64,000 bases of DNA from an uncultured Lachnospiraceae bacterium (GCA_910585895.1 CAJUHY010000006.1:1-64000); one strand, 5' to 3'. Shown: positions 43,331-52,680, numbered from the stretch's first letter. A program made the numbers and translations. The notes: generated by a model not told the origin, from the letters alone.

Positions 43331-44995
43331 ATGAAAAAGAAAAAGATTCTTAAAATAGTAATACCCATAGCAGTGGTACTGGTAATCATTGTTGCGGTAA
43401 CGTTGAACAATGCAGCAAAAACCGGACAGCAGATGGCAGAAGCCATGGCTGTGGAGGGCATCACAGCAGAGACCGGGGATGTGATGGAGACGGTGGAAAC
43501 CAATGGGACAGTTATCAGCGGGGAACAAAAAGCGATATTTTCACCGGTAAATGCCAGTGTGGAACAGGCAGATTTCCAGGTGGGTGATTTGGTAAAAGCA
43601 GGAGACCAGTTGGTAACATTCGGGCTGAAAGATTTGGAGGAGCAGAACCAGAAAGCAGAATTGACGGTACGGGCAGGCGAGCTTGGATATGAGGACAGCA
43701 TTAGCCAGTCCAATAAAGCGGCAAGCCGTCAGGCGGAAGCCAGAAATAAGGCGGCGCAGCTGCAGGCACAGGTTAATGCAAAGGAGCAGCAGGTAGCAAA
43801 CCTTACGAGCGCCCTTGCCGGGGAAGCCAGTGCACAGGAGGCTTCACGTCAGCAGGAGGAAAAAAATCTCAACGAACAAATTTCCAAGCTGCAGCAGCAA
43901 TTAAAGACGGCAGAGGAAGAGACGAAATCATCCCAAAAGGCATATGATAAGGCGGTTGCAAACCAGCAGACAGCGCAGGTAAACTTTGATGCAGCAGCAG
44001 CGATGGCAGAGAATGATCCCCCAAAATTGGAGGCAGCCAGAGAAGCGCTGAACAAAGCAAATAAAGAACTGGCGGATACGAAGAAAATAAATGAAGCAGC
44101 ACAACAGGTAAAAGCTGATTTGGAGCAGCAGATAGAAGCCCTGCAGGGAACAGTTCTTGCGCCAGGCGCTGAATCGTCGGAGTCGGGATTGCAGCAGCAG
44201 CTGCAGACCGCACAGGCAGAACTGGCAGAGCTGAAAGGAAATTTAGAAAGCCAGAAAGCCCTTGCAGAGGGTGACAGCGGCGCATTGAGCAGTGCAGCCA
44301 GAGAGCAGATGAGAACCAATAATAATCTGGCAGAATTGGAAAGCAAGTCGTTGGAGGAACTGATTTCTGAGGGAAAGAAAGGAATTGTTGCAGGCTTTGA
44401 CGGCGTCATCTCTGATAAGCAGATTATGGAAGGGGCAATGGTTACACAGGGAATGCAGCTTTTTACCTTGCAGAGTATCGAGGACGTCAATGTGGAAGTG
44501 ACGCTCTCCAAAAATGTTTATGCCAAAGTTAAGGAAGGTCAGAAGGCAGAGATTACCCTTGCCGGACAGACCTACCAGGGAACTGTGAAACGAATCAGCC
44601 GCATAGCCGTAGATGGAGCAGCCGGAACAAATCAGGCGGCAGTATCATCAGCTTCCGTGATGGCAACCATACATATTGATAATCCGGATGAAAATATTTT
44701 TCTGGGTGTGGATGCCAAAGTAAAAATTCAGGCTGCTGAGGCGAAAGATGTGGTTATCCTGCCCATAGAGGCAGTCAACATTGGAAAAGACGGCACATTT
44801 TGCTGGATAAGTAAAGATGGTATTCTGACAAAGCGCAGCATTACCACAGGCGTGACTTCGGATGAGTGTGCAGAAATAACTCAGGGACTTGATGAGGGAG
44901 AAGTCGTCATTCCTGACCCGGGCAACCACGAGGAAGGGGATGCCATAACCGTTGCAGAAAAGCAAGACCAAGGGTCAGAGCAAGCAGCAGAGTAG
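43331..44995 (+). CDS. HlyD/MacA-type efflux adaptor with long coiled coil
   Basis: Membrane-fusion-type adaptor, 554 aa. One N-terminal membrane helix (about residues 5-25), a lipoyl/barrel-sandwich half (60-110), then an unusually long Gln/Ala/Glu-rich coiled coil (about 120-335) including a repeated QAELAELKGNLESQKA pattern, followed by the second lipoyl half (GIVAGFDGVISDKQIMEGAM near 355), a beta-barrel and a membrane-proximal domain. The ATPase gene precedes and the permease follows with a 14-base gap after this stop. In a cell without an outer membrane the adaptor would extend into the wall. Confidence 0.92.
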   Translation: MKKKKILKIVIPIAVVLVIIVAVTLNNAAKTGQQMAEAMAVEGITAETGDVMETVETNGTVISGEQKAIFSPVNASVEQADFQVGDLVKAGDQLVTFGLKDLEEQNQKAELTVRAGELGYEDSISQSNKAASRQAEARNKAAQLQAQVNAKEQQVANLTSALAGEASAQEASRQQEEKNLNEQISKLQQQLKTAEEETKSSQKAYDKAVANQQTAQVNFDAAAAMAENDPPKLEAAREALNKANKELADTKKINEAAQQVKADLEQQIEALQGTVLAPGAESSESGLQQQLQTAQAELAELKGNLESQKALAEGDSGALSSAAREQMRTNNNLAELESKSLEELISEGKKGIVAGFDGVISDKQIMEGAMVTQGMQLFTLQSIEDVNVEVTLSKNVYAKVKEGQKAEITLAGQTYQGTVKRISRIAVDGAAGTNQAAVSSASVMATIHIDNPDENIFLGVDAKVKIQAAEAKDVVILPIEAVNIGKDGTFCWISKDGILTKRSITTGVTSDECAEITQGLDEGEVVIPDPGNHEEGDAITVAEKQDQGSEQAAE

Positions 44996-45008
44996 AAGAG
45001 GTGTACAG

Positions 45009-46244
45009 ATGGGCAATATTTTAGAATATGTGAAAATGGCATTTAAGAACATCAAGGCCAATAAGGGACGCTCTTTTCTGACCATGCTGGGCATCATTAT
45101 TGGAATTTCTTCTGTTATTATGGTAATGGCTGTGGGAGATGGAACGGCAAATGCCATGAATGCTGAGGTGGCGGATTTAGGAACCGGACAGATTAGCGTC
45201 TACTGCAGCGATAATGCGACAAGTGCGGAAGAGTGGATTACGGCGGAAGATATCGCAGCCATCAAAGAAAGCATTACTGGTGTAGAAGGAGCAACGCCCA
45301 ATGATGGTGCATCGGCAACGACTGTCACTGGAAAAGGGGAGTTCCCCCTGACACTCAGTGCAGGAACAGAAGATTTGCAGAAAGCATTAAATTTTAATAT
45401 GAAAAGGGGTTCCTATTTCACGTCAGCAGATGTGGAGGAAGGGAATCGTGTGTGCGTGATTTCAGATAATGATGCAAAACGCCTTTTTGGCTCAGACGAT
45501 GTGGTTGGCATGGATATTGATATGGAGATTGGCGGAATCAGCGGAAGCTACCGTATTGTGGGCGTTACCCAGCAGAAGGAAAATACCAGTTTTATCAGCT
45601 ATACGTATGAGGGAATGCCGGTTTCACTGAATGTACCCTACACATCTTTTGAATATTTTGGATGGCAGAGCGATTCCTTTTATTCTATCACTGTTTTTGC
45701 CAACGACCAGGCAAGCGGTGAGGATGTCGTGCGTGACATTATTCATACGCTGGAGACCCGGCATCAGTGCGCCGGGGAAGAATATTTTCAGGTTCAGAGC
45801 TTTCAGGATATGCTTTCCGAGATGAACACTGTATTAGCGATTGTCACGACTTTCATCTCCTGTGTAGCGGCGATATCTTTGATTGTGGGCGGAATTGGCG
45901 TTATGAACATCATGCTGGTGTCTGTAACGGAGCGCACCAGGGAAATCGGTATCCGCAAATCTCTGGGAGCGAAAACTTCCTCCATTCTGCTGCAGTTCCT
46001 TGCCGAAGCGGCAATCCTTACTGTTTTGGGCGGGATTATCGGGATTATTCTGGGACTTTTGGGCGCTGTGGCAGCCTGTGGACTGATGAGCGCTTCCATG
46101 GGAAGCGTCATACAACCGGGCATCAAGGCAAGCACAATTCTTGGCGCCACCCTGTTTTCCTGTGGAATCGGCGTGTTCTTTGGCATATATCCCGCAAGGA
46201 AAGCGGCGAAATTAAGTCCGATTGAAGCGCTTAGGAGGAATTAA
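45009..46244 (+). CDS. ABC transporter permease (MacB type)
   Basis: 411-residue permease with the MacB architecture: N-terminal membrane helix preceded by the amphipathic MAFKNIKANKGRSFLTMLGI segment, a large extracellular MacB periplasmic-core-like domain (about residues 45-250), and three C-terminal helices with the FtsX signature GGIGVMNIMLVSVTERTREI near residue 295. ATG 45009 gives this family N-terminus; an upstream in-frame ATG would overlap the adaptor. Likely exports a peptide, antibiotic or envelope molecule by mechanotransmission. Confidence 0.94.
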   Translation: MGNILEYVKMAFKNIKANKGRSFLTMLGIIIGISSVIMVMAVGDGTANAMNAEVADLGTGQISVYCSDNATSAEEWITAEDIAAIKESITGVEGATPNDGASATTVTGKGEFPLTLSAGTEDLQKALNFNMKRGSYFTSADVEEGNRVCVISDNDAKRLFGSDDVVGMDIDMEIGGISGSYRIVGVTQQKENTSFISYTYEGMPVSLNVPYTSFEYFGWQSDSFYSITVFANDQASGEDVVRDIIHTLETRHQCAGEEYFQVQSFQDMLSEMNTVLAIVTTFISCVAAISLIVGGIGVMNIMLVSVTERTREIGIRKSLGAKTSSILLQFLAEAAILTVLGGIIGIILGLLGAVAACGLMSASMGSVIQPGIKASTILGATLFSCGIGVFFGIYPARKAAKLSPIEALRRN

Positions 46245-46557
46245 ACATTGAGGAAAGACAGCTGCTTACAGTTAGAATGTGGGCAGCTGTTTTAAATTGG
46301 TTAAAATAGAATTAATGATGGTATATATTTTTTGGTTTGTGATTAAGCAATAAGAATTGACGAAGCCTTTTTCTTGTGGCAAGATGTAAGTGGAAAAGGT
46401 GTTAAGTCAGCGCTGCTTTTCGTATTCAGAGTATTTAGTGTAAAGAGGAATATGGCGGGCAAGCGCTTCTGGTGGGAATAAATTACAATAAGGAAGATAA
46501 GGAGCATCAGTGTGTGATTGAGGAAATTTAAATATAGTGTAGCAGGAGGGAATCTGC
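46245..46557. other. gene-free stretch between exporter and thioesterase
   Basis: It holds a terminator-like hairpin for the exporter operon at 46258-46293 (ACAGCTGC with GCAGCTGT, then TTT) and otherwise AT-rich sequence. A weak TTGACG near 46357 has no good -10 partner. I see no ORF or RNA gene. Confidence 0.5.
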
Positions 46558-47034
46558 ATGGAACGAGAAATCAAGAAAATATCAGACTCTATGATAGAGC
46601 ACATTTATCAGGTGCGCCCGGAGCACTTGAATGCCGCGGGTCGGCTGTTTGGCGGAAAATTGATGGAATGGATTGATGAGATTGCCGGGCTGGTGGGGAT
46701 GCGTCATTCCGGCGGCAATATCACTACCGCCTCGGTTGACAATCTTCGGTTCATCCGGGGAGCTTTCCAACATGATTTGGTTGTGCTGATTGCAAAAGTG
46801 ACCTATGTGGGTAATACATCGATGGAAGTGCGGGTGGATACCTATGTGGAAGATTTTGGCGGTACGCGCAAGCCCATCAACCGCGCGTATCTGACGCTGG
46901 TTGCCGTGGATGACAAGGGAGTTCCCAGACAGGTTCCTTCCATATTGCTGGAAACGGAGAGTGAAAAGGCAGAGTGGAAGGCGGCCGAGAAGCGCAAGGA
47001 ACTGCGTATTCAGCGCAAGCGGGAAGGGTTTTAA
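46558..47034 (+). CDS. acyl-CoA thioesterase, hotdog fold
   Basis: 158-residue hotdog-fold thioesterase of the YkhA/YciA type, expected to hydrolyse acyl-CoA to free acid and CoA in the cytoplasm. The segment LNAAGRLFGGKLMEWIDEIAG (positions about 22-42; key residues N, G, LFGG and the catalytic-region D) is characteristic, as is TASVDNLRFIRG. AGGAGGG lies 8 bases before the ATG. Monocistronic. Confidence 0.93.
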   Translation: MEREIKKISDSMIEHIYQVRPEHLNAAGRLFGGKLMEWIDEIAGLVGMRHSGGNITTASVDNLRFIRGAFQHDLVVLIAKVTYVGNTSMEVRVDTYVEDFGGTRKPINRAYLTLVAVDDKGVPRQVPSILLETESEKAEWKAAEKRKELRIQRKREGF

Positions 47035-47169
47035 GGAAATTAGGATAAGGGGGTTTCCATATGCCAATGAAAATAGATAGGATAAAGTCAGATAAGGTTT
47101 TATAAGAGACAGCTTAAAAAATTCGGTATACGTCAGAGGGCGCAGGGAATATTATACAGGAGAAGAAGA

Positions 47170-48468
47170 ATGGGTACATCTATTTTAAGAAGAAGTGAAT
47201 TTAAAAAGAGTGAACTTGAAGATTTGCAGAAACTTTTGGAGATTGCCAAGGGGCAAAATGATTGCATAAATTTAAATTTGATTTATATGACATTCACCTT
47301 AAATGAGCAGAATTATGACAAGGTGATGAGCTATTTTTCGGAGCGGGGGATTACCATGATTCAAGACGATATAGAACCGGATGTAACGGCGTATTCCTGC
47401 GAGGGTGAGAAAGTCAGGCCATTTGATCCATCTAAGATTGATATAACCATGAAGCCGTTGACTTTGGATGCATTGTTAAAGAGGATTGAGAATGATGAAA
47501 TAGAATTTGATGCTTCTTTTCAGAGGAAAGCAGGGCTGTGGAATAAGCGGCAGAAAAGCCAGCTCATTGAATCCATTTTTTTGAGAATTCCTCTGCCGGC
47601 ATTTTATTTTGATGCCTCAGATGACGGGAGGTGGCTGATTATCGACGGATTGCAGCGGGTGACAGCTTTGCGGCAGTTTGTGGTGGATAAGACATTGAAG
47701 TTGGAAGAAATGGAATTCTTTCCAGAACTGAATGGCTGCAATTATGATAAGCTGCCCAGGGCGTTCCAGAGACGGATAGATGAGACAGTGATAAATGTTT
47801 ATCTGGTAAATCCGGCGACTCCTGCAAATGTCAAATTTAATATTTTTAAGAGGATAAACACAGGAGGGCTGGAACTGGAGCCGCAAGAAATCAGAAATGC
47901 TCTGTTTCAGGGAAAAGCAACCGTATTTCTGCAGGAATGTGCAGGGTTGGACAGTTTCCTGGCAGCTACCGATGGGAGTGTCAAAAGTGAAAGGATGCTT
48001 GACCGAGAGTTTGTGTTAAGGTATGTGTCGTTTTGCTATTTGGATTTAGATGAATACACAGGTAATATTGATGAGTTTTTGAATGAAGGCATGAAATTTT
48101 TAAATCGTGCAGATGATGATTCGTTAGAGAAAATCAAGTCGGGATTTGAGCGGGTTATGGAGAATATGAGTCGTATTATGGGTAGAAATGCATTCCGCAA
48201 AATATGCCGGGATGGTCGCCGCAGACCTATCAATAAGGCTATTTTTGAATCCTGGTGTATTGCTATTAAAGGAATGTCAAATGATAAAATCGAAAGTTTG
48301 GTCCGTCATCGGGATAAGGTTCAGGAACGGTACATGGATTTGTGCGAGGATGGTAATTATCTTTATTTACTGAAAGCTCCAGACCGCAAGAATGTATATT
48401 CTAGAATTGCAGATATAATATTATTGGTAAATGATGTGTTAGGGGAGGATGGGGAAAAAGATGATTAA
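47170..48468 (+). CDS. DUF262 protein with N-terminal sigma-70 region 1.1-like domain
   Basis: 432 residues. DUF262 is a ParB/GmrS-like nucleotide-binding domain seen in anti-phage proteins. Its marks are FQRKAGLWNKRQKSQLIES (near residue 117) and IIDGLQRVTAL (Asp159-Gly-Leu-Gln-Arg), a variant of the DGQQR motif, then FKRINTGGLELEPQEIRNA. No C-terminal DUF1524 HNH nuclease follows, unlike GmrSD. Residues about 12-75 (ELEDLQKLLEIAKGQ ... ERGITMIQDD) look like region 1.1 of sigma-70. Stop overlaps the start of the ATPase gene, so it heads a three-gene operon. Function in defence is inferred from family. Confidence 0.85.
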   Translation: MGTSILRRSEFKKSELEDLQKLLEIAKGQNDCINLNLIYMTFTLNEQNYDKVMSYFSERGITMIQDDIEPDVTAYSCEGEKVRPFDPSKIDITMKPLTLDALLKRIENDEIEFDASFQRKAGLWNKRQKSQLIESIFLRIPLPAFYFDASDDGRWLIIDGLQRVTALRQFVVDKTLKLEEMEFFPELNGCNYDKLPRAFQRRIDETVINVYLVNPATPANVKFNIFKRINTGGLELEPQEIRNALFQGKATVFLQECAGLDSFLAATDGSVKSERMLDREFVLRYVSFCYLDLDEYTGNIDEFLNEGMKFLNRADDDSLEKIKSGFERVMENMSRIMGRNAFRKICRDGRRRPINKAIFESWCIAIKGMSNDKIESLVRHRDKVQERYMDLCEDGNYLYLLKAPDRKNVYSRIADIILLVNDVLGEDGEKDD

Positions 48469-49552
48469 AAGGATTTATGTAAAAAATTTTAAATGTTTTG
48501 AAGAGGTTTCTGTGGAATGCAGAGAACTGAATCTGTTTACAGGGGTAAACGGCATGGGCAAGTCTACGATAATTCAGGCGTTGCTTCTTTTGCGGCAAAC
48601 CAGTGAACAGCTAGTGCCTGGGAGGGAAAACGTTGCTATTTTGAATGGGAAGTATGTTAGTCTGGGAACGTTAAAAGATATTTCCTACTGGTATAAAAAG
48701 GATGATGAAATTTGTGTTTGTGCAGAAGAAAATAACGACATTTTTGCGTGTAGGTATGATTCAGGTAAAAAAGCGTTGGTTTTTAGTAATAGAATATTAC
48801 GTTTGGAACCGGATAACTTAAGTGGGGATGGATTTGAATATATTTGTGCGGAACGTCTGGGACCCAGGAGATATTATGATGATTTGGACAGGGAAACATA
48901 TTCTTCGGCACAGGTGGGTGCCAAAGGGGAGTATACCATATCCAGTCTTTATTCTCTTGGCAGCGATTTGCAGGTATATGAGAATATGCGAAATGATAAG
49001 GAAAACAGCAGAACTTTGGAGTTGCAGGTAAATGCCTGGATGTCAGAGATTTCCCCGGGCATAAAGGTGAAGACAGTGCCTTATCTGGACGTGAATATGA
49101 TGGGGCTTCGCTATGCAAAGCAAAGTATGATGGGTGAAGAATCTACAAATGCTGTTAATATGGGATTTGGGGTGTCTTATGTGCTTCCTGTGGTGGTCGC
49201 ACTGCTCAAAGCACGGAAAGGAGATTTATTGATTATTGAAAATCCAGAAGCACATCTTCATCCCAAGGGGCAGAGACAGATTGGTGAATTGGCAGCAAAA
49301 GCTGCAGCTAATGGTGTGCAGATAATCATGGAGACCCATAGTGACCATGTGCTGAATGGAGTGCGCCTTTCTGTGAAACAGCAAAAGATTCAGCCGGAAC
49401 AGGTGGGGATTCATTATTTTGGAGTATATGAGGAAGACGGAATTTGGAAACATGAGAAGACATCACCGGAAATATTGGAGGATGGCAGCCTTTCAAATTG
49501 GCCGGAAGGATTTTTTGACGAGTGGGATAAGGCAATAGATTTACTATTTTAG
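48461..49552 (+). CDS. AAA15-family ATPase (DUF3696 type)
   Basis: 363-residue ABC-like ATPase related to the OLD/RecF group. Walker A is TGVNGMGKSTIIQALLLLRQ (near residue 24), followed far on by a signature-like NMGFGVSYVLPVVVALL and Walker B LLIIENPEAHLHPKGQ (near 262) and an H-loop METHSDHVLNGVRL (near 293). The C-terminus is the DUF3696-type extension. ATG 48461 overlaps the DUF262 stop and has GGGGA five bases upstream; ATG 48449 is an in-frame alternative adding four residues. No TOPRIM nuclease domain is attached. It is 17 bases from the next gene. Confidence 0.9.
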   Translation: MIKRIYVKNFKCFEEVSVECRELNLFTGVNGMGKSTIIQALLLLRQTSEQLVPGRENVAILNGKYVSLGTLKDISYWYKKDDEICVCAEENNDIFACRYDSGKKALVFSNRILRLEPDNLSGDGFEYICAERLGPRRYYDDLDRETYSSAQVGAKGEYTISSLYSLGSDLQVYENMRNDKENSRTLELQVNAWMSEISPGIKVKTVPYLDVNMMGLRYAKQSMMGEESTNAVNMGFGVSYVLPVVVALLKARKGDLLIIENPEAHLHPKGQRQIGELAAKAAANGVQIIMETHSDHVLNGVRLSVKQQKIQPEQVGIHYFGVYEEDGIWKHEKTSPEILEDGSLSNWPEGFFDEWDKAIDLLF

Positions 49553-49569
49553 ATAAGGGGAAGGTACAT

Positions 49570-50505
49570 ATGATTATAAATGAATTATCTCTCCTGCCAG
49601 TGGGAAATAGTCAGGAAGAATTTGATAACATAATGAGCCGGTTTTTAAGCGTGTGCCTTATGATTAGAACGAAAAAAAGTGATAATGATTTTTACTGTAC
49701 ACAGGAGTTGTTCTTAAAAGAGTTTGCCCCAGGGTATACCATATACGGTTGGTTGGATAATCCCCATGTTTCCAGAAAAGAAAAAGATTTATTCCGTAAA
49801 ATGGCATATAAGCGGCAATTATTGGATAAAAGGCAATTTTTAGGCAGTGAATTTTTGACAGAGACGCCGGATGGAAGTATGCAAAGCGCCATCGGCTGTC
49901 TTGCCGCTTATGAGGCAGAGGGGTATGTGGTCAGTTTGCAGACGTCTCCTACGTGGGAGCAAGAAGAAATTTATGGAATCTATGTTTCCGCAGCAGAGGG
50001 TGATAAAAAGGTGTCAGTTAGAAACTGCTGTTTTGCAGAACATGTTGAGAACCTTGAGTTGGAAGAACGGCAGAAGGCTTTTCGTATGGTATCTTCCGGC
50101 AAAGAATTGTGGGAGAAGAGAGAAAGCCTTTATCCTCATTTGGTATTTTGTGAGTGTGTGAGAAAACAGTTAGAGGAATCGCGGAATTCTTTACATATTA
50201 AGACGATTATGAAAAGATTGCAGATTTTGGAGGATTATTTCCGAGACTTTGATGGGAAATTTGAGAAAGATAAAATGGGTTTTGGCTGTCGTGAAGAATC
50301 AGAGAGCGTGAAAAAGAATGAAAAGCTGCGGAAAATGAGGATATTTGAGCTTTCGGATAAAAGGGAAGAGTTCTTTTCCTGGCATATCAGTTTTTCTGGG
50401 GATTTTCCGGGAAGAATACATTTTATGCCAGATGCCACGGATTGTGTCGGTATTATAGGTTATGTGGGAAAACATTTGTCCACAAGCAGCCATTCTACGA
50501 TATAA
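49570..50505 (+). CDS. unknown third protein of the DUF262-ATPase cassette (311 aa)
   Basis: No family recognised. It starts 17 bases after the ATPase stop with AAGGGGAAGG upstream, so it belongs to the same operon. Visible blocks: a conserved-looking KRQLLDKRQFLGSEFLTETP segment (near residue 80), SLQTSPTWEQEEIYGIYV (near 124), a charged helical region (170-260), and a C-terminal strand pair IHFMPDATDCVGIIGYVGKHL. The last block has the style of small beta domains that end in G(Y/H)(I/V)GKHL. No HNH, PD-ExK, PIN, TIR or membrane motif is visible. By position it is the candidate effector. Confidence 0.75.
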   Translation: MIINELSLLPVGNSQEEFDNIMSRFLSVCLMIRTKKSDNDFYCTQELFLKEFAPGYTIYGWLDNPHVSRKEKDLFRKMAYKRQLLDKRQFLGSEFLTETPDGSMQSAIGCLAAYEAEGYVVSLQTSPTWEQEEIYGIYVSAAEGDKKVSVRNCCFAEHVENLELEERQKAFRMVSSGKELWEKRESLYPHLVFCECVRKQLEESRNSLHIKTIMKRLQILEDYFRDFDGKFEKDKMGFGCREESESVKKNEKLRKMRIFELSDKREEFFSWHISFSGDFPGRIHFMPDATDCVGIIGYVGKHLSTSSHSTI

Positions 50506-50572
50506 TGGGTGTAAGATATATGGAAAAAGACTGCGCTGCGGTAAGGTTGATTAAGAAAGAGGAGGAATACTC

Positions 50573-51322
50573 ATGTCAGAATTAAACAGGGAAGAGAAGA
50601 TTGAAATATTTCTGGATATGGTGGGGAAATCTGATAACATCGTGTTTTTCGGAGGGGCGGGTGTGTCTACGGAGAGCGGAATTCCAGACTTCCGCAGTGT
50701 GGACGGGTTGTATAATCAACAGTATGATTATCCGCCGGAGACAATATTGAGCCATACGTTTTATCGCAGGAATACAGAGGAATTCTATCGGTTTTACCGC
50801 AATAAAATGTTGTGCCTGACAGCACAGCCCAACATGGCGCATCAGAAACTTGCTGAATTGGAAGCAGCGGGAAAGGTCCGGGCAGTGGTGACCCAGAATA
50901 TTGATGGGCTCCATCAGCTTGCCGGCAGCCAAAAAGTGTTGGAGCTTCACGGCAGCGTACACCGTAATTATTGTGAATCCTGCCATCAGCTTTACGATGC
51001 CGAATATATGCTGCAAAGTACAGGCGTTCCGCATTGTGAGAAGTGCGGCGGGGACATTAAGCCGGATGTGGTGCTCTATGAGGAGGGTCTGGATAATAAA
51101 ACCATCCAGGAGGCCGTTTATTATATTGCCAATGCCGATGTGCTGATTATCGGCGGGACTTCATTGGCCGTGTATCCAGCGGCAGGACTGATTGACTATT
51201 ATCAGGGAGATAAGCTGGTGTTGGTAAATAAGTCAGCCACGCCCAGGGATGCAATTGCCAATCTTGTGCTGCAGGAAAGCATCGGGGAGTTGTTTGACAA
51301 GATTCAGGTAAGAAATGCCTGA
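50573..51322 (+). CDS. cobB: Sir2-family NAD-dependent protein deacylase
   Basis: Class III deacylase (sirtuin), 249 aa. It has GGAGVSTESGIPDFRS (near residue 29), TQNIDGLHQLAGS, catalytic His126 in LHGSVHR, and a four-cysteine zinc site (Cys134, Cys137, Cys155, Cys158), followed by GGTSLAVYPAA. This is the canonical metabolic deacetylase type, not the zinc-less SIR2 NADase of defence systems. AGGAGG precedes the ATG. It is followed by DUF951. Confidence 0.95.
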   Translation: MSELNREEKIEIFLDMVGKSDNIVFFGGAGVSTESGIPDFRSVDGLYNQQYDYPPETILSHTFYRRNTEEFYRFYRNKMLCLTAQPNMAHQKLAELEAAGKVRAVVTQNIDGLHQLAGSQKVLELHGSVHRNYCESCHQLYDAEYMLQSTGVPHCEKCGGDIKPDVVLYEEGLDNKTIQEAVYYIANADVLIIGGTSLAVYPAAGLIDYYQGDKLVLVNKSATPRDAIANLVLQESIGELFDKIQVRNA

Positions 51323-51363
51323 GAAGATAACAAACCAAATTTTTTATATATGGGAGGAAGATT

Positions 51364-51561
51364 ATGCCGATTGCTTACGAAGTAGGAGATATCGTCCGTC
51401 TGAAAAAACAGCATCCTTGCGGAAGCAGTGAATGGGAAGTACTGCGTGTGGGTGCAGATTTCCGTCTGAAATGTCTGGGCTGCGGCCGCCAGATTATGGT
51501 TGCACGCAAGCTGGTGGAAAAGAATACCCGGCAAATCCGCAAAAAGGAAGATTTTTCCTGA
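51364..51561 (+). CDS. DUF951 protein (65 aa)
   Basis: Short protein of family DUF951 with the characteristic start YEVGDIVRLKKQHPCGS, RVGADFRLKCLGCGR and a basic tail. Cys29-type and CLGC cysteines may bind a metal. DUF951 genes usually precede the rpsF block in Firmicutes, as here with one hydrolase gene between. Function unknown. GGGAGG lies eight bases upstream. Confidence 0.92.
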   Translation: MPIAYEVGDIVRLKKQHPCGSSEWEVLRVGADFRLKCLGCGRQIMVARKLVEKNTRQIRKKEDFS

Positions 51562-51606
51562 TGCATTCTTTAAGGGAGAATGTTACTATATAGTTAATAA
51601 CAAATC

Positions 51607-51643
51607 AAAACCCCAAGCCGCAGCTATGTTTCTTGGGGTTTTT
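51607..51643 (+). terminator. intrinsic terminator after DUF951
   Basis: AAACCCCAAG pairs with CTTGGGGTTT around a 15-base loop, followed by TTTTC. Confidence 0.85.
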
Positions 51644-51675
51644 CAACTATCAGGCAATGTTTATGGGATGAAACA

Positions 51676-52680
51676 ATGGGCGGACGAAAGAGAAACGTAA
51701 GAAAGATGGCATTGGCAGTCATCGGTATAGCCGTGATTGTTCTGGCGTGTTATTTTCTATTGGTAAATTTTCTTGTCAGCGCGGCGCTGGTGCCCTCATT
51801 TATGAAACGCCTGCAGGCGTTTGAGCGGATTACAAATGAGGGCTACGCGGCGCAGGTGCAGACAGAGGATATTCAGGAAAATGGGCGGGCGGCTTTAGAG
51901 GGAACAAAAGAATGGCTGAAAACAGTACAGAGACAAAAAGTTTCCATACAGAGCGAGGATGGATTTACGCTGGTTGCAGAATTGTTTCCTCGTACAGATA
52001 ATCACAGATGGGTAATCCTGCTTCATGGGTACACTGGCTGGAAGGAGGAACTTTATCCTTTTGCGTATTGGTATCATGAGGAAGGCTACCAGGTGCTCGC
52101 CCCTGATCTCAGATGCCAGGGCGAGAGTGAGGGGGATTTTATTGGTATGGGATGGACAGACCATTATGACTGTTTGCTGTGGATTCAATATATCCTTTCT
52201 CTGGATGAGGAAGCGGAGATTGTACTTCATGGGCAGTCCATGGGAGCGGCAACGGCATTGATGGTAACGGGGGAAGAGGCGCTGCCATCAAATGTTAAGG
52301 CGGTAATTTCCGACTGTGCCTACACCGATGCGTATTCCATGTTTGGTGAGAAAATAAAGGAGTGGTTTGGGCTGCCACCGTTTCCGTTTGTGGATTCGGC
52401 GTGTCTGGCCCTCAGGCTGCGCGGTGGGTATAATCTCAAAGACGCCTCAGCCTTAGAGGCCGTGACAAAGAGCAGGACTCCCACGCTGTTTATTCATGGG
52501 GAGCAGGATGCTATGATTTCCGTTGGGATGAGCAGGGAATTATACGAAGCTGCAGCCTGGCAAAAAGAGTTGCTGATTGTAGAGAATGCAGGACATGCAC
52601 AGTCACAGGACAAAGATCCTGATACATATTATGGGACAATCCGTGTATTTTTGGACAAAACCCTTGCAAAACAGGAATAA
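51676..52680 (+). CDS. alpha/beta hydrolase, membrane-anchored
   Basis: 334 residues. A membrane helix (about residues 10-32) anchors an extracytoplasmic alpha/beta hydrolase domain with the oxyanion HGYTGWKEE (near 115), nucleophile GQSMGAA (Ser188), acid in HGEQDAM and histidine in ENAGHAQSQ near the C-terminus. Similar Firmicute proteins are annotated as DUF1749-like or YqkD-type hydrolases; substrate unknown. The rpsF promoter lies in its last codons. Confidence 0.9.
   Translation: MGGRKRNVRKMALAVIGIAVIVLACYFLLVNFLVSAALVPSFMKRLQAFERITNEGYAAQVQTEDIQENGRAALEGTKEWLKTVQRQKVSIQSEDGFTLVAELFPRTDNHRWVILLHGYTGWKEELYPFAYWYHEEGYQVLAPDLRCQGESEGDFIGMGWTDHYDCLLWIQYILSLDEEAEIVLHGQSMGAATALMVTGEEALPSNVKAVISDCAYTDAYSMFGEKIKEWFGLPPFPFVDSACLALRLRGGYNLKDASALEAVTKSRTPTLFIHGEQDAMISVGMSRELYEAAAWQKELLIVENAGHAQSQDKDPDTYYGTIRVFLDKTLAKQE

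Noticed and set aside
47090..47120. TATAAGAGACAG, identical to 12 bases of a transposase mosaic end used in sequencing libraries
   Set aside because: Only 12 bases match; the preceding seven mosaic-end bases differ and the surroundings are continuous genomic sequence, so adapter contamination is unlikely.
50573..51322. Sirtuin as a fourth member of the DUF262 cassette
   Set aside because: It has the four zinc cysteines and catalytic histidine of metabolic CobB, its own ribosome site after a 67-base gap, and precedes housekeeping DUF951; defence SIR2 domains are of a different type.
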